From NCBI GenBank assembly GCA_025056955.1, contig JANWYL010000191.1, positions 1-5,815 of the forward strand: 5,815 nucleotides of DNA, read 5' to 3'. Source of the DNA: Sandaracinaceae bacterium (lineage in GTDB: Bacteria > Myxococcota_A > Polyangia > Polyangiales > Sandaracinaceae). The position numbers and the translations under genes were made by a program. Below are positions 1 through 5,815 of the stretch, piece after piece. Within the stretch, counting starts at the first letter, position 1. Every line of letters starts with the position of its first letter. The notes under the pieces are model-generated. The model did not search any database, was not told the origin of the DNA, and saw only the letters and a list, made by a program, of their open reading frames with translations.

Positions 1-140
1 ATCCCATGCACCTCATACCCCTTTTCGATCAAAAGCTCGGCAAGATATGACCCGTCTTGACCTGTTATTCCCGTAATGAGGGCCCGCTTTCCCAATTTTT
101 CTTGAGCTTGCCCTCCCGTGCCTTGGCTCATGGGGCGCAT
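1..140 (-). CDS. gmd: GDP-mannose 4,6-dehydratase, N-terminal fragment (runs off the left edge)
   Basis: This is the first 46 codons of an NADP-dependent short-chain dehydrogenase/reductase. The family converts GDP-mannose to GDP-4-keto-6-deoxymannose, the cytoplasmic precursor of GDP-fucose, GDP-rhamnose and related sugars for surface polysaccharides. The translated fragment has a variable 17-residue leader. It is followed by KRALITGITGQDGSYLAELL at residues 18-37, then a stretch ending in Tyr-Glu-Val-His-Gly. The Rossmann glycine motif in the form TGITGQDGSYL is highly characteristic of Gmd. The start at 140 is preferred because AAGG lies 5 nt upstream. An in-frame ATG at 131 has no such site. 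The gene follows the glycosyltransferase on the same strand after 109 nt, so both may belong to one polysaccharide locus. The catalytic Tyr-x-x-x-Lys lies outside the window, so intactness cannot be judged. Confidence 0.9.
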   Translation of the reverse strand, partial: MRPMSQGTGGQAQEKLGKRALITGITGQDGSYLAELLIEKGYEVHG

Positions 141-249
141 GATAACCTTGCACTTTGAAAGATGCAAGCAAGCATTTTTCCTCAAGCGAGAAACAAAATC
201 GTTAATCAGTTTTTGGATTTTCGAAAAAGTTAAAAGCGCAAAACGAAAA
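141..249 (-). other. AT-rich spacer between the glycosyltransferase and gmd
   Basis: This 109-nt stretch is clearly richer in A and T than the flanking genes, with many A and T runs. That suits a promoter and leader for gmd. No pair of -35 and -10 boxes stands out. It holds a perfect 10-bp palindrome TTTTCGAAAA at 218-227 and a short GCAA-type tandem repeat near 173-183. I see no convincing GC-rich terminator hairpin after the glycosyltransferase stop, so read-through into gmd is possible. Confidence 0.4.
146..149 (-). promoter_or_regulatory. Ribosome binding site of gmd
   Basis: On the minus strand AAGG lies 5 nt before the ATG at 140. It is short, but it favours this ATG over the second in-frame ATG at 131, which is preceded by a C-rich stretch. 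Confidence 0.45.
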
Positions 250-2103
250 TCAATGTGTCGATTGGCATTGGTTTTCGTAAATGCGTACAACAGGCCCAAT
301 GTGCTTCAAACCTTGAAACCCCCAAAGTGGGGCATAAAAGTGATCTTGCTCATCAAAACGGGCATCGCAATTCAATTCTCCCGGTTCAAATCGTGCGCGT
401 TCAACGTAGCAGGGGGGCGGATCTGTTCCGTCGTAGCGGACCGTTGGCACATGACAAGGCAAATAAGCACGGGAGATGGCAAGGATTGGGCTTGTGAGGG
501 CAGGAGGCGGAGTCCCACGATAAAGAACGGGATAAAGGGCCGCTTGGGCTGTTGGGCGCCAGCTTGATGGGTGTGGATTGGCGAAAGCGCTTTGATCAAA
601 GGGATGGTCAAGGCGAGGAACCCAAGTGCGCCAAGAGGGAGGTAGAAGGGCTTCGCAGCGCTCGGCCAGTCGTTTTTCCACGGCATAGAGACGCCCGTAG
701 CCCCCCATCGACTCGATGGGCTTATCGGGGACGTTGCGCCTGAGCCACTCAACGGCCAGCTCACGGGTGTCGGTGAGACCCAGCATCCAAGTGCAAGCGA
801 TCGAGCGGAGGGTTGGCTCAAGGGAGAGGAAGAAGAGGGGAAGAGCGAGGGCTGGCCAGCGCGTTTTTGCCGGGTTTAGGGCTTTTTGTGATTTTGCCAA
901 GGCCGTGATTCCAAAGCTGATGGAGCGGGAAATCGTGCAAAGGGCCCAGGCCGAAAGCACTGCCAAGGGCGGATGCATCGGGAAGGAGTAGCGGACAAAA
1001 TTGAGGGTGGTTCGACCCACTACCCCAAACCAAAAGAAAAAGGTGAAAAGACCCAGGATGGCCACCATCGCTTCGCGGCGAGAGGCAAAAAAAATCGAAA
1101 ACGCAGCAGAAAGCAGGCCAAACCAGGTAAGAAGGGTTCCATAGGCAAAGGGCAGTGAGGTTCTCAGGTGATCGAGCCAGCCAGGCACGATTTGGGTGCC
1201 CATCCGGTAGGACATGGCTTGGTATCCAGCGGGGTCATAGCGCATAAGGTGTGAGCGGATGCCCTGCCAGTAGGCCTGAGGCTCGCTGAGAGCACTTGGG
1301 CTTGTGGCGATAAAGGCCACCAACGCAAAAGATGCACCAAGCAAGATTGCAATGGAGTTAAGCTTGGCCGGGCGCAAAAACGCTCCAAATGGCCAAGGGG
1401 CCAAGCCATGTTGAGCGATGCGAATGGCAATCGCCAAAAGTGGCACAAAAGCGAAGGTTAAACCCGTCCATTTGGTTGAAATGGCAAGGCCCAAGGCCAC
1501 ACCGGCTTTGATGAAATCGCTCATGGCGCCTCGGTGAAGCCCTTGAGCGATGGCAATCAAGAGCCACAAAAAAAAGAAAATCAGGGTCGTATCAGAGACA
1601 GCGAAGTGGGCATCTCGCACGGCCAAAACGTTCGTCGCGTAGAGCCAGCCAGCCACAAGGGCGATGGCGTGCCGTTCGGTGGGCGAGCGCAAGGGGGAAA
1701 CGAGAAAGCCCAAGCGCATGACCAAGAGCACTGTTGCCCAACCCACTGCTGCAGAAACAAAGCGCACTGGTATGATGAAGCGGGAAGGGTTGAGCGCAAA
1801 CGCACAACCAAGGTGCAGGTCTCCTTCTTTCATCGACCACCACGCAAGGAGCACCCGCTGCACCAGATGGTGAACCCAGAAGAAGAGCTCAGGCCAACCG
1901 GTATGCCCAACGTGGGGATTTGGGTCGGTGAAAAGGCCAAGTGCGACGGAAGCAAAGATTTCTTCATCGGGTCGCCCCCAAGGGGTGCTTGGGGCAAAGC
2001 TCAGATGATAAAAGCGCAAAAGCCCTGCAATCACAGAGATGGCAAAATAGGGCCAAAACAAAGGATGCTTTATCCAAGCCAGGCGCCCGATGGAATTGTT
2101 CAT
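250..2103 (-). CDS. GT-C fold membrane glycosyltransferase (PMT/ArnT-like, GT39/GT83 type)
   Basis: This 617-residue polytopic protein probably transfers a sugar from a polyprenyl-phosphate donor on the non-cytoplasmic side of the membrane. A first hydrophobic segment (about 15-34) is followed by a loop with GRPDEE at 43-48. Its Asp46-Glu47 pair matches the acidic pair of the first outer loop that is catalytic in this family. Further signatures are Asn-Pro-His at 62-64 followed by Gly-Trp-Pro-Glu, and RDAHFAVSD at 163-171 leading into a membrane helix. Further hydrophobic helices run to about residue 440, including a typical Arg-Tyr-Ser-Phe-Pro region. DTRELAVEWLRRNVP from 445 begins a soluble C-terminal part of about 170 residues, as in many bacterial relatives, with five cysteines. 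The ATG at 2103 lacks a recognisable Shine-Dalgarno sequence, so the start is probable rather than certain. Acceptor and donor cannot be told from sequence. The neighbouring gmd suggests surface polysaccharide or glycan modification. Confidence 0.82.
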   Translation of the reverse strand: MNNSIGRLAWIKHPLFWPYFAISVIAGLLRFYHLSFAPSTPWGRPDEEIFASVALGLFTDPNPHVGHTGWPELFFWVHHLVQRVLLAWWSMKEGDLHLGCAFALNPSRFIIPVRFVSAAVGWATVLLVMRLGFLVSPLRSPTERHAIALVAGWLYATNVLAVRDAHFAVSDTTLIFFFLWLLIAIAQGLHRGAMSDFIKAGVALGLAISTKWTGLTFAFVPLLAIAIRIAQHGLAPWPFGAFLRPAKLNSIAILLGASFALVAFIATSPSALSEPQAYWQGIRSHLMRYDPAGYQAMSYRMGTQIVPGWLDHLRTSLPFAYGTLLTWFGLLSAAFSIFFASRREAMVAILGLFTFFFWFGVVGRTTLNFVRYSFPMHPPLAVLSAWALCTISRSISFGITALAKSQKALNPAKTRWPALALPLFFLSLEPTLRSIACTWMLGLTDTRELAVEWLRRNVPDKPIESMGGYGRLYAVEKRLAERCEALLPPSWRTWVPRLDHPFDQSAFANPHPSSWRPTAQAALYPVLYRGTPPPALTSPILAISRAYLPCHVPTVRYDGTDPPPCYVERARFEPGELNCDARFDEQDHFYAPLWGFQGLKHIGPVVRIYENQCQSTH

Positions 2104-2167
2104 AGGCGATTTGAGTGATTCTGAAAACCAGTAAGGGGCAAAAGAAAGGAGGAAGCTCGAAAGCGGA

Positions 2168-2195
2168 AAGATATCGAATGAATGTGAGAGGGCAA
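2168..2195 (-). promoter_or_regulatory. Candidate sigma-70-like promoter for the glycosyltransferase
   Basis: Read on the minus strand, TTGCCC (2195-2190) and TATCTT (2173-2168) are separated by 16 nt. Each matches four of six consensus bases. It lies about 65 nt upstream of the glycosyltransferase ATG and points the right way. Such matches arise often by chance, so this is only a candidate. Confidence 0.22.
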
Positions 2196-2301
2196 CGATG
2201 AAACGATAAAAGGGATTTGGGCGCTATGGAGGGAATTCACTTGCAGAATTTGACGGCGGCCAATACCATGGCTCTCCAGGAATCGAAGCATTTTTGCAAC
2301 A

Positions 2302-2307
2302 GGGAGG
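2302..2307 (+). promoter_or_regulatory. Strong ribosome binding site fixing a GTG start
   Basis: GGGAGG lies 5 nt before the GTG at 2313. The alternative in-frame ATG at 2331 is more than 20 nt from this site, and the far-upstream ATG at 2217 would place a long non-hydrophobic leader before the signal peptide. The site therefore supports GTG as the true start. Confidence 0.65.
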
Positions 2308-2312
2308 AAGGA

Positions 2313-3047
2313 GTGAAGCGAGAGCGATTGATGCGAAATCCAAACTGGCTGGCTTGGATGGTGGGAGGGTGGCTTCTTCTGGCTTCCAAGCTGTGTCCCG
2401 GGCTTGCGCACGCGCAGGGGATGGCTCCGGCTGGAGCTCATCTCCATTCGATTCGTGCAATGCCCAAGGGGGCGATTGGCTTGGCGTTTATTGGCGCGGA
2501 GATTGGTTTGATCCTTCCCGCTCTGGCAAAGGCGAAGGATGTTTGGCCATACATTGTTTTTCCCATCCTCGGTGCAGGGGCAGGAGCAGTTGGGGGCTAT
2601 TTCATGGACGATGCCCTTGGCACCCAAGCCGAGGGAAGTGTGGCGATTTTGGCAGTCGGGATGGCTCTTTTTGTACCCACCGTGCTGGGTACGCTGGCGC
2701 TCACTGCCTACTCACCTCCAGAGGGATCGGGCGAGAGCGACGAGACGATGCAGTACAAACGCAGCCCTCAGGAGTCGGTTGAAGCCACAGAAGAGGGGCA
2801 GAGCAGCGGGCAGCCGACGACCACAACCGCGCCAGGCGATCAACAGTCATCAGGACTCAATCGGCTTTTGCTAACGCCTCCAAGTGAGCCAAGCAGTGTG
2901 AGCGGCGTGGGAGGGGGCTTGGCGCGCACAAACTTTGTTGAGTTTGCCTTTGGCCAAGGGGGAGGCTCTCCCTCTTTGTGGGAAACGGCCACGCGAGAGG
3001 TGATGCGACGCACCATGCTTTTGCGCTTGCCTTCGATTCGCTTCTAG
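2313..3047 (+). CDS. Exported glycine-rich membrane protein of unknown function
   Basis: I do not recognise a named family. From the GTG start the product is 244 residues. It has a basic N-terminus (KRERLMR), a hydrophobic core at about 12-25, and an Ala-His-Ala site at 32-34 before Gln35, which is a typical Sec signal peptide. The mature part has two or three hydrophobic segments at about 54-71, 79-97 and 109-130. The second is rich in small residues (GAGAGAVGGYF), a glycine-zipper type pattern suited to tight helix packing. From about 134 to 190 the chain is hydrophilic and rich in Glu, Ser, Gln and Thr, probably a flexible linker. The last 60 residues are again more ordered and end in Leu-Pro-Ser-Ile-Arg-Phe. 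It is the first gene of a three-gene plus-strand cluster, 21 nt before a phosphoesterase gene. From memory similar proteins occur in myxobacteria-like genomes, but this was not checked. Confidence 0.75.
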   Translation: MKRERLMRNPNWLAWMVGGWLLLASKLCPGLAHAQGMAPAGAHLHSIRAMPKGAIGLAFIGAEIGLILPALAKAKDVWPYIVFPILGAGAGAVGGYFMDDALGTQAEGSVAILAVGMALFVPTVLGTLALTAYSPPEGSGESDETMQYKRSPQESVEATEEGQSSGQPTTTTAPGDQQSSGLNRLLLTPPSEPSSVSGVGGGLARTNFVEFAFGQGGGSPSLWETATREVMRRTMLLRLPSIRF

Positions 3048-3068
3048 CCATGTGGAATCAATTCGAAC

Positions 3069-3734
3069 ATGCAAGAGGTGGAGGCTCATCTCAATCGGCC
3101 TACGGCGCTTTTGGCCGATATCCATGGAAATCTCAAAGCCCTTGATGCTGTGCTCACGGAATTGCGTGGATGGGGGGTGGAGCACATCATCGTTGCAGGA
3201 GATCTTCTCTTTGGCGGCGACGAATCCCTTGGCGTCTGGCGGCGCCTCATGGAGTGCAAGGCCTATTTGATTCGGGGATTGAGCGATACGGCGCTTTCAC
3301 TTCTCCATCCTGACCAGCTCAAGCCTCAAAATGAAGAGGAAGAGCGAAAAAAAGCCCTCTTTTTGAAGACACGAAAAGAGGTTGGAGAGCTTGTTCTCCA
3401 TCGCCTTGCTCGTTTGCCCGAGCAATTGCGCTTTGGTCTTCCTGGAGGAAAGGAGATGCTCGTTTGCCACGGCTCTCCTCGCGATCCAGGGATCGATTTG
3501 AGCTTTGAGCTGAGTGATGATGAGATCGCCTACCTGCTTGGTGAAGAGGCAAAGGATTTCGTGGCAGCTGGGGGCTCCCACGTCGCTTTTGATCGGGTAT
3601 ATGAAAACACCCAAATCATTGGCCTGGGTTCAGTTGGTGCCTCTCCTGATGGAGAAACAGCTCATTTTGCAGTGCTTTTGCCTGACGAGGCCGAAATCAA
3701 GGTCGAACGCGGCTGGGTGAGGTTGCGGAAATGA
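3069..3734 (+). CDS. Calcineurin-like (YfcE/MJ0936-type) metallophosphoesterase with atypical metal site
   Basis: This 221-residue cytoplasmic protein has the order of motifs of small bacterial metallophosphoesterases, which use two metal ions to cleave phosphoesters. LLADIHGN at 14-21 gives the Asp17/His19 motif, AGDLLFGG at 43-50 gives Asp45, and LVCHGSPRD at 131-139 gives His134. The usual Gly-Asn-(His/Asp) motif is replaced by RGLSD at 69-73, with Leu71 in place of Asn. The usual Gly-His-x-His is GGSHVAFDR at 168-176, so Gly169 stands where the first His is expected while His171 remains. A Gly-Ser-Val-Gly near the end matches the family's typical C-terminal strand. Activity may be altered or lost, or this may be a subfamily variant. 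The start at 3069 has only weak upstream TGGA, and GTG 3078 is an alternative. The substrate is unknown. It lies between an exported membrane protein gene and a phosphatase gene, likely cotranscribed. Confidence 0.82.
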   Translation: MQEVEAHLNRPTALLADIHGNLKALDAVLTELRGWGVEHIIVAGDLLFGGDESLGVWRRLMECKAYLIRGLSDTALSLLHPDQLKPQNEEEERKKALFLKTRKEVGELVLHRLARLPEQLRFGLPGGKEMLVCHGSPRDPGIDLSFELSDDEIAYLLGEEAKDFVAAGGSHVAFDRVYENTQIIGLGSVGASPDGETAHFAVLLPDEAEIKVERGWVRLRK

Positions 3735-3776
3735 GGTCGATGGCTTGAGGGGTTAAGATGGTAAAATCAGGTCGAT
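3734..3776 (+). repeat. 8-bp direct repeat AGGTCGAT in the gap before the phosphatase gene
   Basis: AGGTCGAT occurs at 3734-3741, overlapping the phosphoesterase stop codon, and again at 3769-3776 just before the next start. The offset is 35 nt. The AGG of the second copy could act as a weak ribosome binding site. It could be a chance repeat or a binding-site pair. Confidence 0.3.
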
Positions 3777-3786
3777 AATCAATGCG

Positions 3787-4833
3787 ATGCAAGGGTCTCC
3801 ATCTTCCCATCGTTTGATTTATCGATGGGACCTCGACAAGACTTATCTCCACACGAATTTTGATCGTTTTCGCGATCTTTTGCGCACGGCTTTTGAGTCA
3901 GCTCAGGACAAAAAAACGATTCCTGGCGCTGCCACGCTGCTTCAAGAAATCAAAAAAACAAATCCTTTTGGGATTTTTATCGTTTCTGGGAGCCCAACTC
4001 AGCTCCGAAAGGTGCTCGAATCAAAACTGCGCCTGGATGGAATTGAGTGGGATGATTTGGTGCTTAAGCCCCAACTTGAAAATCTTTTAAAGGTTCGGAT
4101 TCGTTTTTTGAGGGATCAGATCGCGTACAAATTGAGTGCTCTCATTGAATCGCGTTTACGCACTCCTCCAGAAATCAGGGAATACATGTTTGGAGACGAT
4201 GCAGAAGCCGATGCGTTTATTTATTCGCTCTTTTCTGATTTGTGCACGCGACGAATTGGCATCGAAGTGCTTGAAGCGGTGCTTGAGCAGGCCAGGGTAT
4301 ACGAGGAGTTCAAAAGAAAAATCATTGCGATTGCAAAAGATTTACCGCAGGGGGGAGGAGCAGAACGCATTTTTATCCATCTCGATCGGGTTTCATTGCC
4401 TCAATCTTTTGATGCTTTCGGAAAGCGGGTTGTGCCCTTTTTCAACTATTTTCAACCTGCTTTTTTGCTTTTTGCAGATGGGGTGCTTGGTGCCGAAGCG
4501 GTCCTTCGGGTGGCCGAGGAGCTGCACCTCGAGCATGGCTTTGGGATAGATGCCCTCGCGGCCAGTGTCCGTGATCTTGTGGAACGAGGGCATGTGGGTG
4601 GCTCTTCCATCCGCCGCTTGGCTTCTGAATTGGAAGGGGCTCAAGGAGCACTGGGCCAAGAAGCCCAAAAGCTTGCCGATGCTTTGCGCAAAGATCCCTC
4701 AGTGCATGCGGAGGATCCCGAGAAAAGGGAGCCTGTTTCAATTGACTACCCTTCTTTGTTGGTTCGCGATCGCAAAAGGGCAATCCTTGCCAAACGGCGT
4801 GCAATGGGCCTTGATCCCCAGGGCGAAAGCTGA
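3787..4833 (+). CDS. App1/HAD-like phosphatase with unassigned C-terminal half
   Basis: The N-terminal half of this 348-residue protein shows the haloacid-dehalogenase phosphatase motifs in order. YRWDLDKTY at 12-20 holds the nucleophile Asp15 and acid/base Asp17. FIVSGSP at 64-70 holds Ser67. A lysine follows, probably Lys115. YMFGDDAEADAFIY at 133-146 holds the Mg-binding acidic residues. The Ser-Gly-Ser-Pro and Gly-Asp-Asp-x-x-x-Asp-x-x-x-Tyr forms resemble the App1-type (DUF2183) phosphatidate phosphatase domain, so a lipid phosphate is one possible substrate. This is inferred from motifs only. The C-terminal half (about 170-348) includes RIFIHLDR at 194-201 and VVPFFNYFQPAFLLF around 216-230, and ends in a charged helical tail. 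I recognise no domain there, and no signal peptide is seen. The ATG at 3787 has a poor ribosome binding site. Upstream, the frame is closed by TAA at 3754-3756. It follows the phosphoesterase by 52 nt. Confidence 0.78.
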   Translation: MQGSPSSHRLIYRWDLDKTYLHTNFDRFRDLLRTAFESAQDKKTIPGAATLLQEIKKTNPFGIFIVSGSPTQLRKVLESKLRLDGIEWDDLVLKPQLENLLKVRIRFLRDQIAYKLSALIESRLRTPPEIREYMFGDDAEADAFIYSLFSDLCTRRIGIEVLEAVLEQARVYEEFKRKIIAIAKDLPQGGGAERIFIHLDRVSLPQSFDAFGKRVVPFFNYFQPAFLLFADGVLGAEAVLRVAEELHLEHGFGIDALAASVRDLVERGHVGGSSIRRLASELEGAQGALGQEAQKLADALRKDPSVHAEDPEKREPVSIDYPSLLVRDRKRAILAKRRAMGLDPQGES

Positions 4834-4837
4834 GGAA

Positions 4838-5815
4838 TCACCCCCCTTCAGAAAAGGGCTGCCGCCGATAGGGCGCCGTGATCACGGGGATGCGGAGACG
4901 CATTCCATCCCGTTCGATGTCCAGGACAATCCGGCTTCCAGCAGGCCGCCGACGAATGAGGCGAATCGATGTTTCGGGATCGTTGACTGCTTGGTTGTCG
5001 ATCGCAACAAGGACATCGCCTGGCCGCACTCCTGCAAGGCCAGCTGGGCCATTTGGATCGACTGCATGAAAAAGCACGCGCTGGCCATGGCGGCCGATCA
5101 GGACACCGATCCACGATCGCGAAATCGTGCCATTTTGTATGACCTGCTCGACCACTTCGCGGGCGATTGGGGCCGAAATGGCAAGGCCAATGCCTCCCCC
5201 CCTTCCAACGACCATTGTGTTGATCCCAACGATTCGGCCGTCGAGATTGACCAGAGGCCCGCCGGAGTTGCCCGGGTGGATGCTGGCATCGGTTTGCACG
5301 TATTCCTCAAGCCCATCGCCAATTCCTGAGTTTCGATAGGCGCTGACCACACCGACGGTAACAGTGGTATCAAGCCCGTATGGAGAGCCAATGGCAAGCA
5401 CCCATTCGCCGACCCGCACTTCGTCGGCAAAAGAGAGCCAGGGGAGGCCGTTTGCATCGATTCGAACGATGGCGAGATCACTGGCCTCATCTGCGGCGGC
5501 CACACGCCCCAAGAAGCGGCGCCCGTCTTGCAAAACCACGTTGATCTGTTGGGCTTGGTCAATGACGTGGCGATTGGTGAGGATCCAGCCGTCTCCACGA
5601 ACGATGACGCCTGAGCCATTGCCTCGAACGACTTCGTAGCGGGGGCCACCAAAAGGAAAGAAAGGGAGGACCGCAAGGGAAGCCACTCTCAGGCTCACGA
5701 CAGCTGGGGAGACGCGCGTGGCAACCTCGTGAAAGGCATCGCTTAGGGCACGTGCCAAGCTGAGGGGCGAAAGGGAGCTTAAAGAGGTATTTGAGGATGA
5801 GGTGGGGGGTTCTTC
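4838..5815 (-). CDS. HtrA/Deg-family trypsin-like serine protease with PDZ domain (5' end outside the window)
   Basis: This is an envelope protease of the HtrA/DegP/DegS type, which degrades or senses misfolded proteins. The reading frame stays open to the right edge. Before a possible TTG at 5758 there are 19 further codons for a Ser/Pro/Thr-rich stretch, typical of the linker after a signal peptide or membrane anchor. The true start is therefore probably beyond the window, and the TTG is likely not used. Counting from that TTG, the catalytic triad is complete: His64 in ILTNRHV, Asp94 in EASDLAIV, and Ser165 in HPGNSGGP, preceded by Gln-Thr-Asp-Ala-Ser. The protease domain ends near 212. A single PDZ domain follows at about 213-300 (SWIGVLIG, then GLAGVRPGDVLVAIDNQAV). 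The protein ends shortly after it, as in DegS-like or one-PDZ HtrA proteins. It converges on the phosphatase gene with 4 nt between the two stops, and no terminator is visible there. Confidence 0.93.
   Translation of the reverse strand, partial: EEPPTSSSNTSLSSLSPLSLARALSDAFHEVATRVSPAVVSLRVASLAVLPFFPFGGPRYEVVRGNGSGVIVRGDGWILTNRHVIDQAQQINVVLQDGRRFLGRVAAADEASDLAIVRIDANGLPWLSFADEVRVGEWVLAIGSPYGLDTTVTVGVVSAYRNSGIGDGLEEYVQTDASIHPGNSGGPLVNLDGRIVGINTMVVGRGGGIGLAISAPIAREVVEQVIQNGTISRSWIGVLIGRHGQRVLFHAVDPNGPAGLAGVRPGDVLVAIDNQAVNDPETSIRLIRRRPAGSRIVLDIERDGMRLRIPVITAPYRRQPFSEGG

Larger units (their letters stand above)
2104..2312. other. Divergent intergenic region
   Basis: This 209-nt region separates the minus-strand glycosyltransferase from the plus-strand cluster, so promoters for both directions should lie here. 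Reading frames that cross it show no family signature. The region contains purine-rich stretches on the plus strand (about 2135-2170 and 2300-2312), the last of which is a ribosome binding site. I see no strong plus-strand promoter and no clear operator palindrome. Confidence 0.45.

Noticed and set aside
171..184. ATGC / GCAT inverted repeat before a T-run
   Set aside because: The stem is only 4 bp, and no plus-strand gene lies upstream that would need a terminator.
118..567. Plus-strand open frame of 149 codons over the gmd/glycosyltransferase junction
   Set aside because: It runs antisense to two recognised genes, has no ribosome binding site or motif, and has a composition unlike a real protein.
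1534..2118. Long plus-strand open frame of 194 codons opposite the start of the glycosyltransferase gene
   Set aside because: The product is Lys/Arg/Gly/Gln-rich with no motif, and it is the antisense of a gene with clear family signatures.
2217..2312. Use of the far-upstream ATG at 2217 as start of the membrane protein
   Set aside because: It would add 32 residues ahead of a normal signal peptide. The strong ribosome binding site at 2302-2307 is placed for GTG 2313.
2100..2627. Minus-strand open frame of 175 codons across the divergent region
   Set aside because: It overlaps the signal peptide and membrane segments of the plus-strand gene antisense. Its sequence is low in hydrophobic pattern and rich in Ser/Pro/His.
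4844..4858. Inverted repeat CCCTT / AAGGG with a 5-nt loop near the convergent gene ends
   Set aside because: The stem is only 5 bp, lies inside the last codons of the protease gene, and has no T-run on either strand, so it is not a credible terminator.
5756..5758. TTG as the start codon of the HtrA-type protease
   Set aside because: The frame stays open to the window edge with a linker-like Ser/Pro/Thr-rich sequence, and an exported protease needs a signal or anchor that this start would omit.

Overview
The window comes from a bacterium of moderate GC content, most likely Gram-negative. The evidence is a GDP-mannose 4,6-dehydratase beside a lipid-linked-sugar type glycosyltransferase, an exported HtrA-type protease, and a gene with a clear Shine-Dalgarno sequence. 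Three of the proteins resemble, from memory only, uncharacterised families of Myxococcota and other former Deltaproteobacteria. That lineage is a guess and was not searched. No mobile element, CRISPR array, tRNA or rRNA was seen.

Layout. The left third is read on the minus strand. It holds a large GT-C type membrane glycosyltransferase (2103 down to 250), followed after a 109-nt AT-rich gap by the first 46 codons of gmd (140 down to the left edge). Together they look like the edge of a surface-polysaccharide or glycosylation locus. A 209-nt divergent intergenic region (2104-2312) separates them from a plus-strand cluster of three genes. These are an exported, glycine-rich membrane protein with an Ala-His-Ala signal-peptide cleavage site (2313-3047), a calcineurin-like metallophosphoesterase with two substituted metal-site positions (3069-3734), and an App1/HAD-like phosphatase with an unassigned C-terminal half (3787-4833). 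Gaps of 21 and 52 nt suggest an operon. The right end is a minus-strand HtrA/Deg serine protease with a PDZ domain (4838 to the right edge). It converges on the phosphatase gene with only 4 nt between stop codons, and its N-terminus lies outside the window.

How the genes may work together. The left genes plausibly serve GDP-sugar synthesis and transfer of a sugar outside the cytoplasm. The plus-strand trio combines one membrane protein with two phosphoester-hydrolase folds, and its joint role is unknown. The HtrA protein would do quality control in the cell envelope. The trio is the part most likely to hide an undescribed function. Nothing in the window proves a new system.
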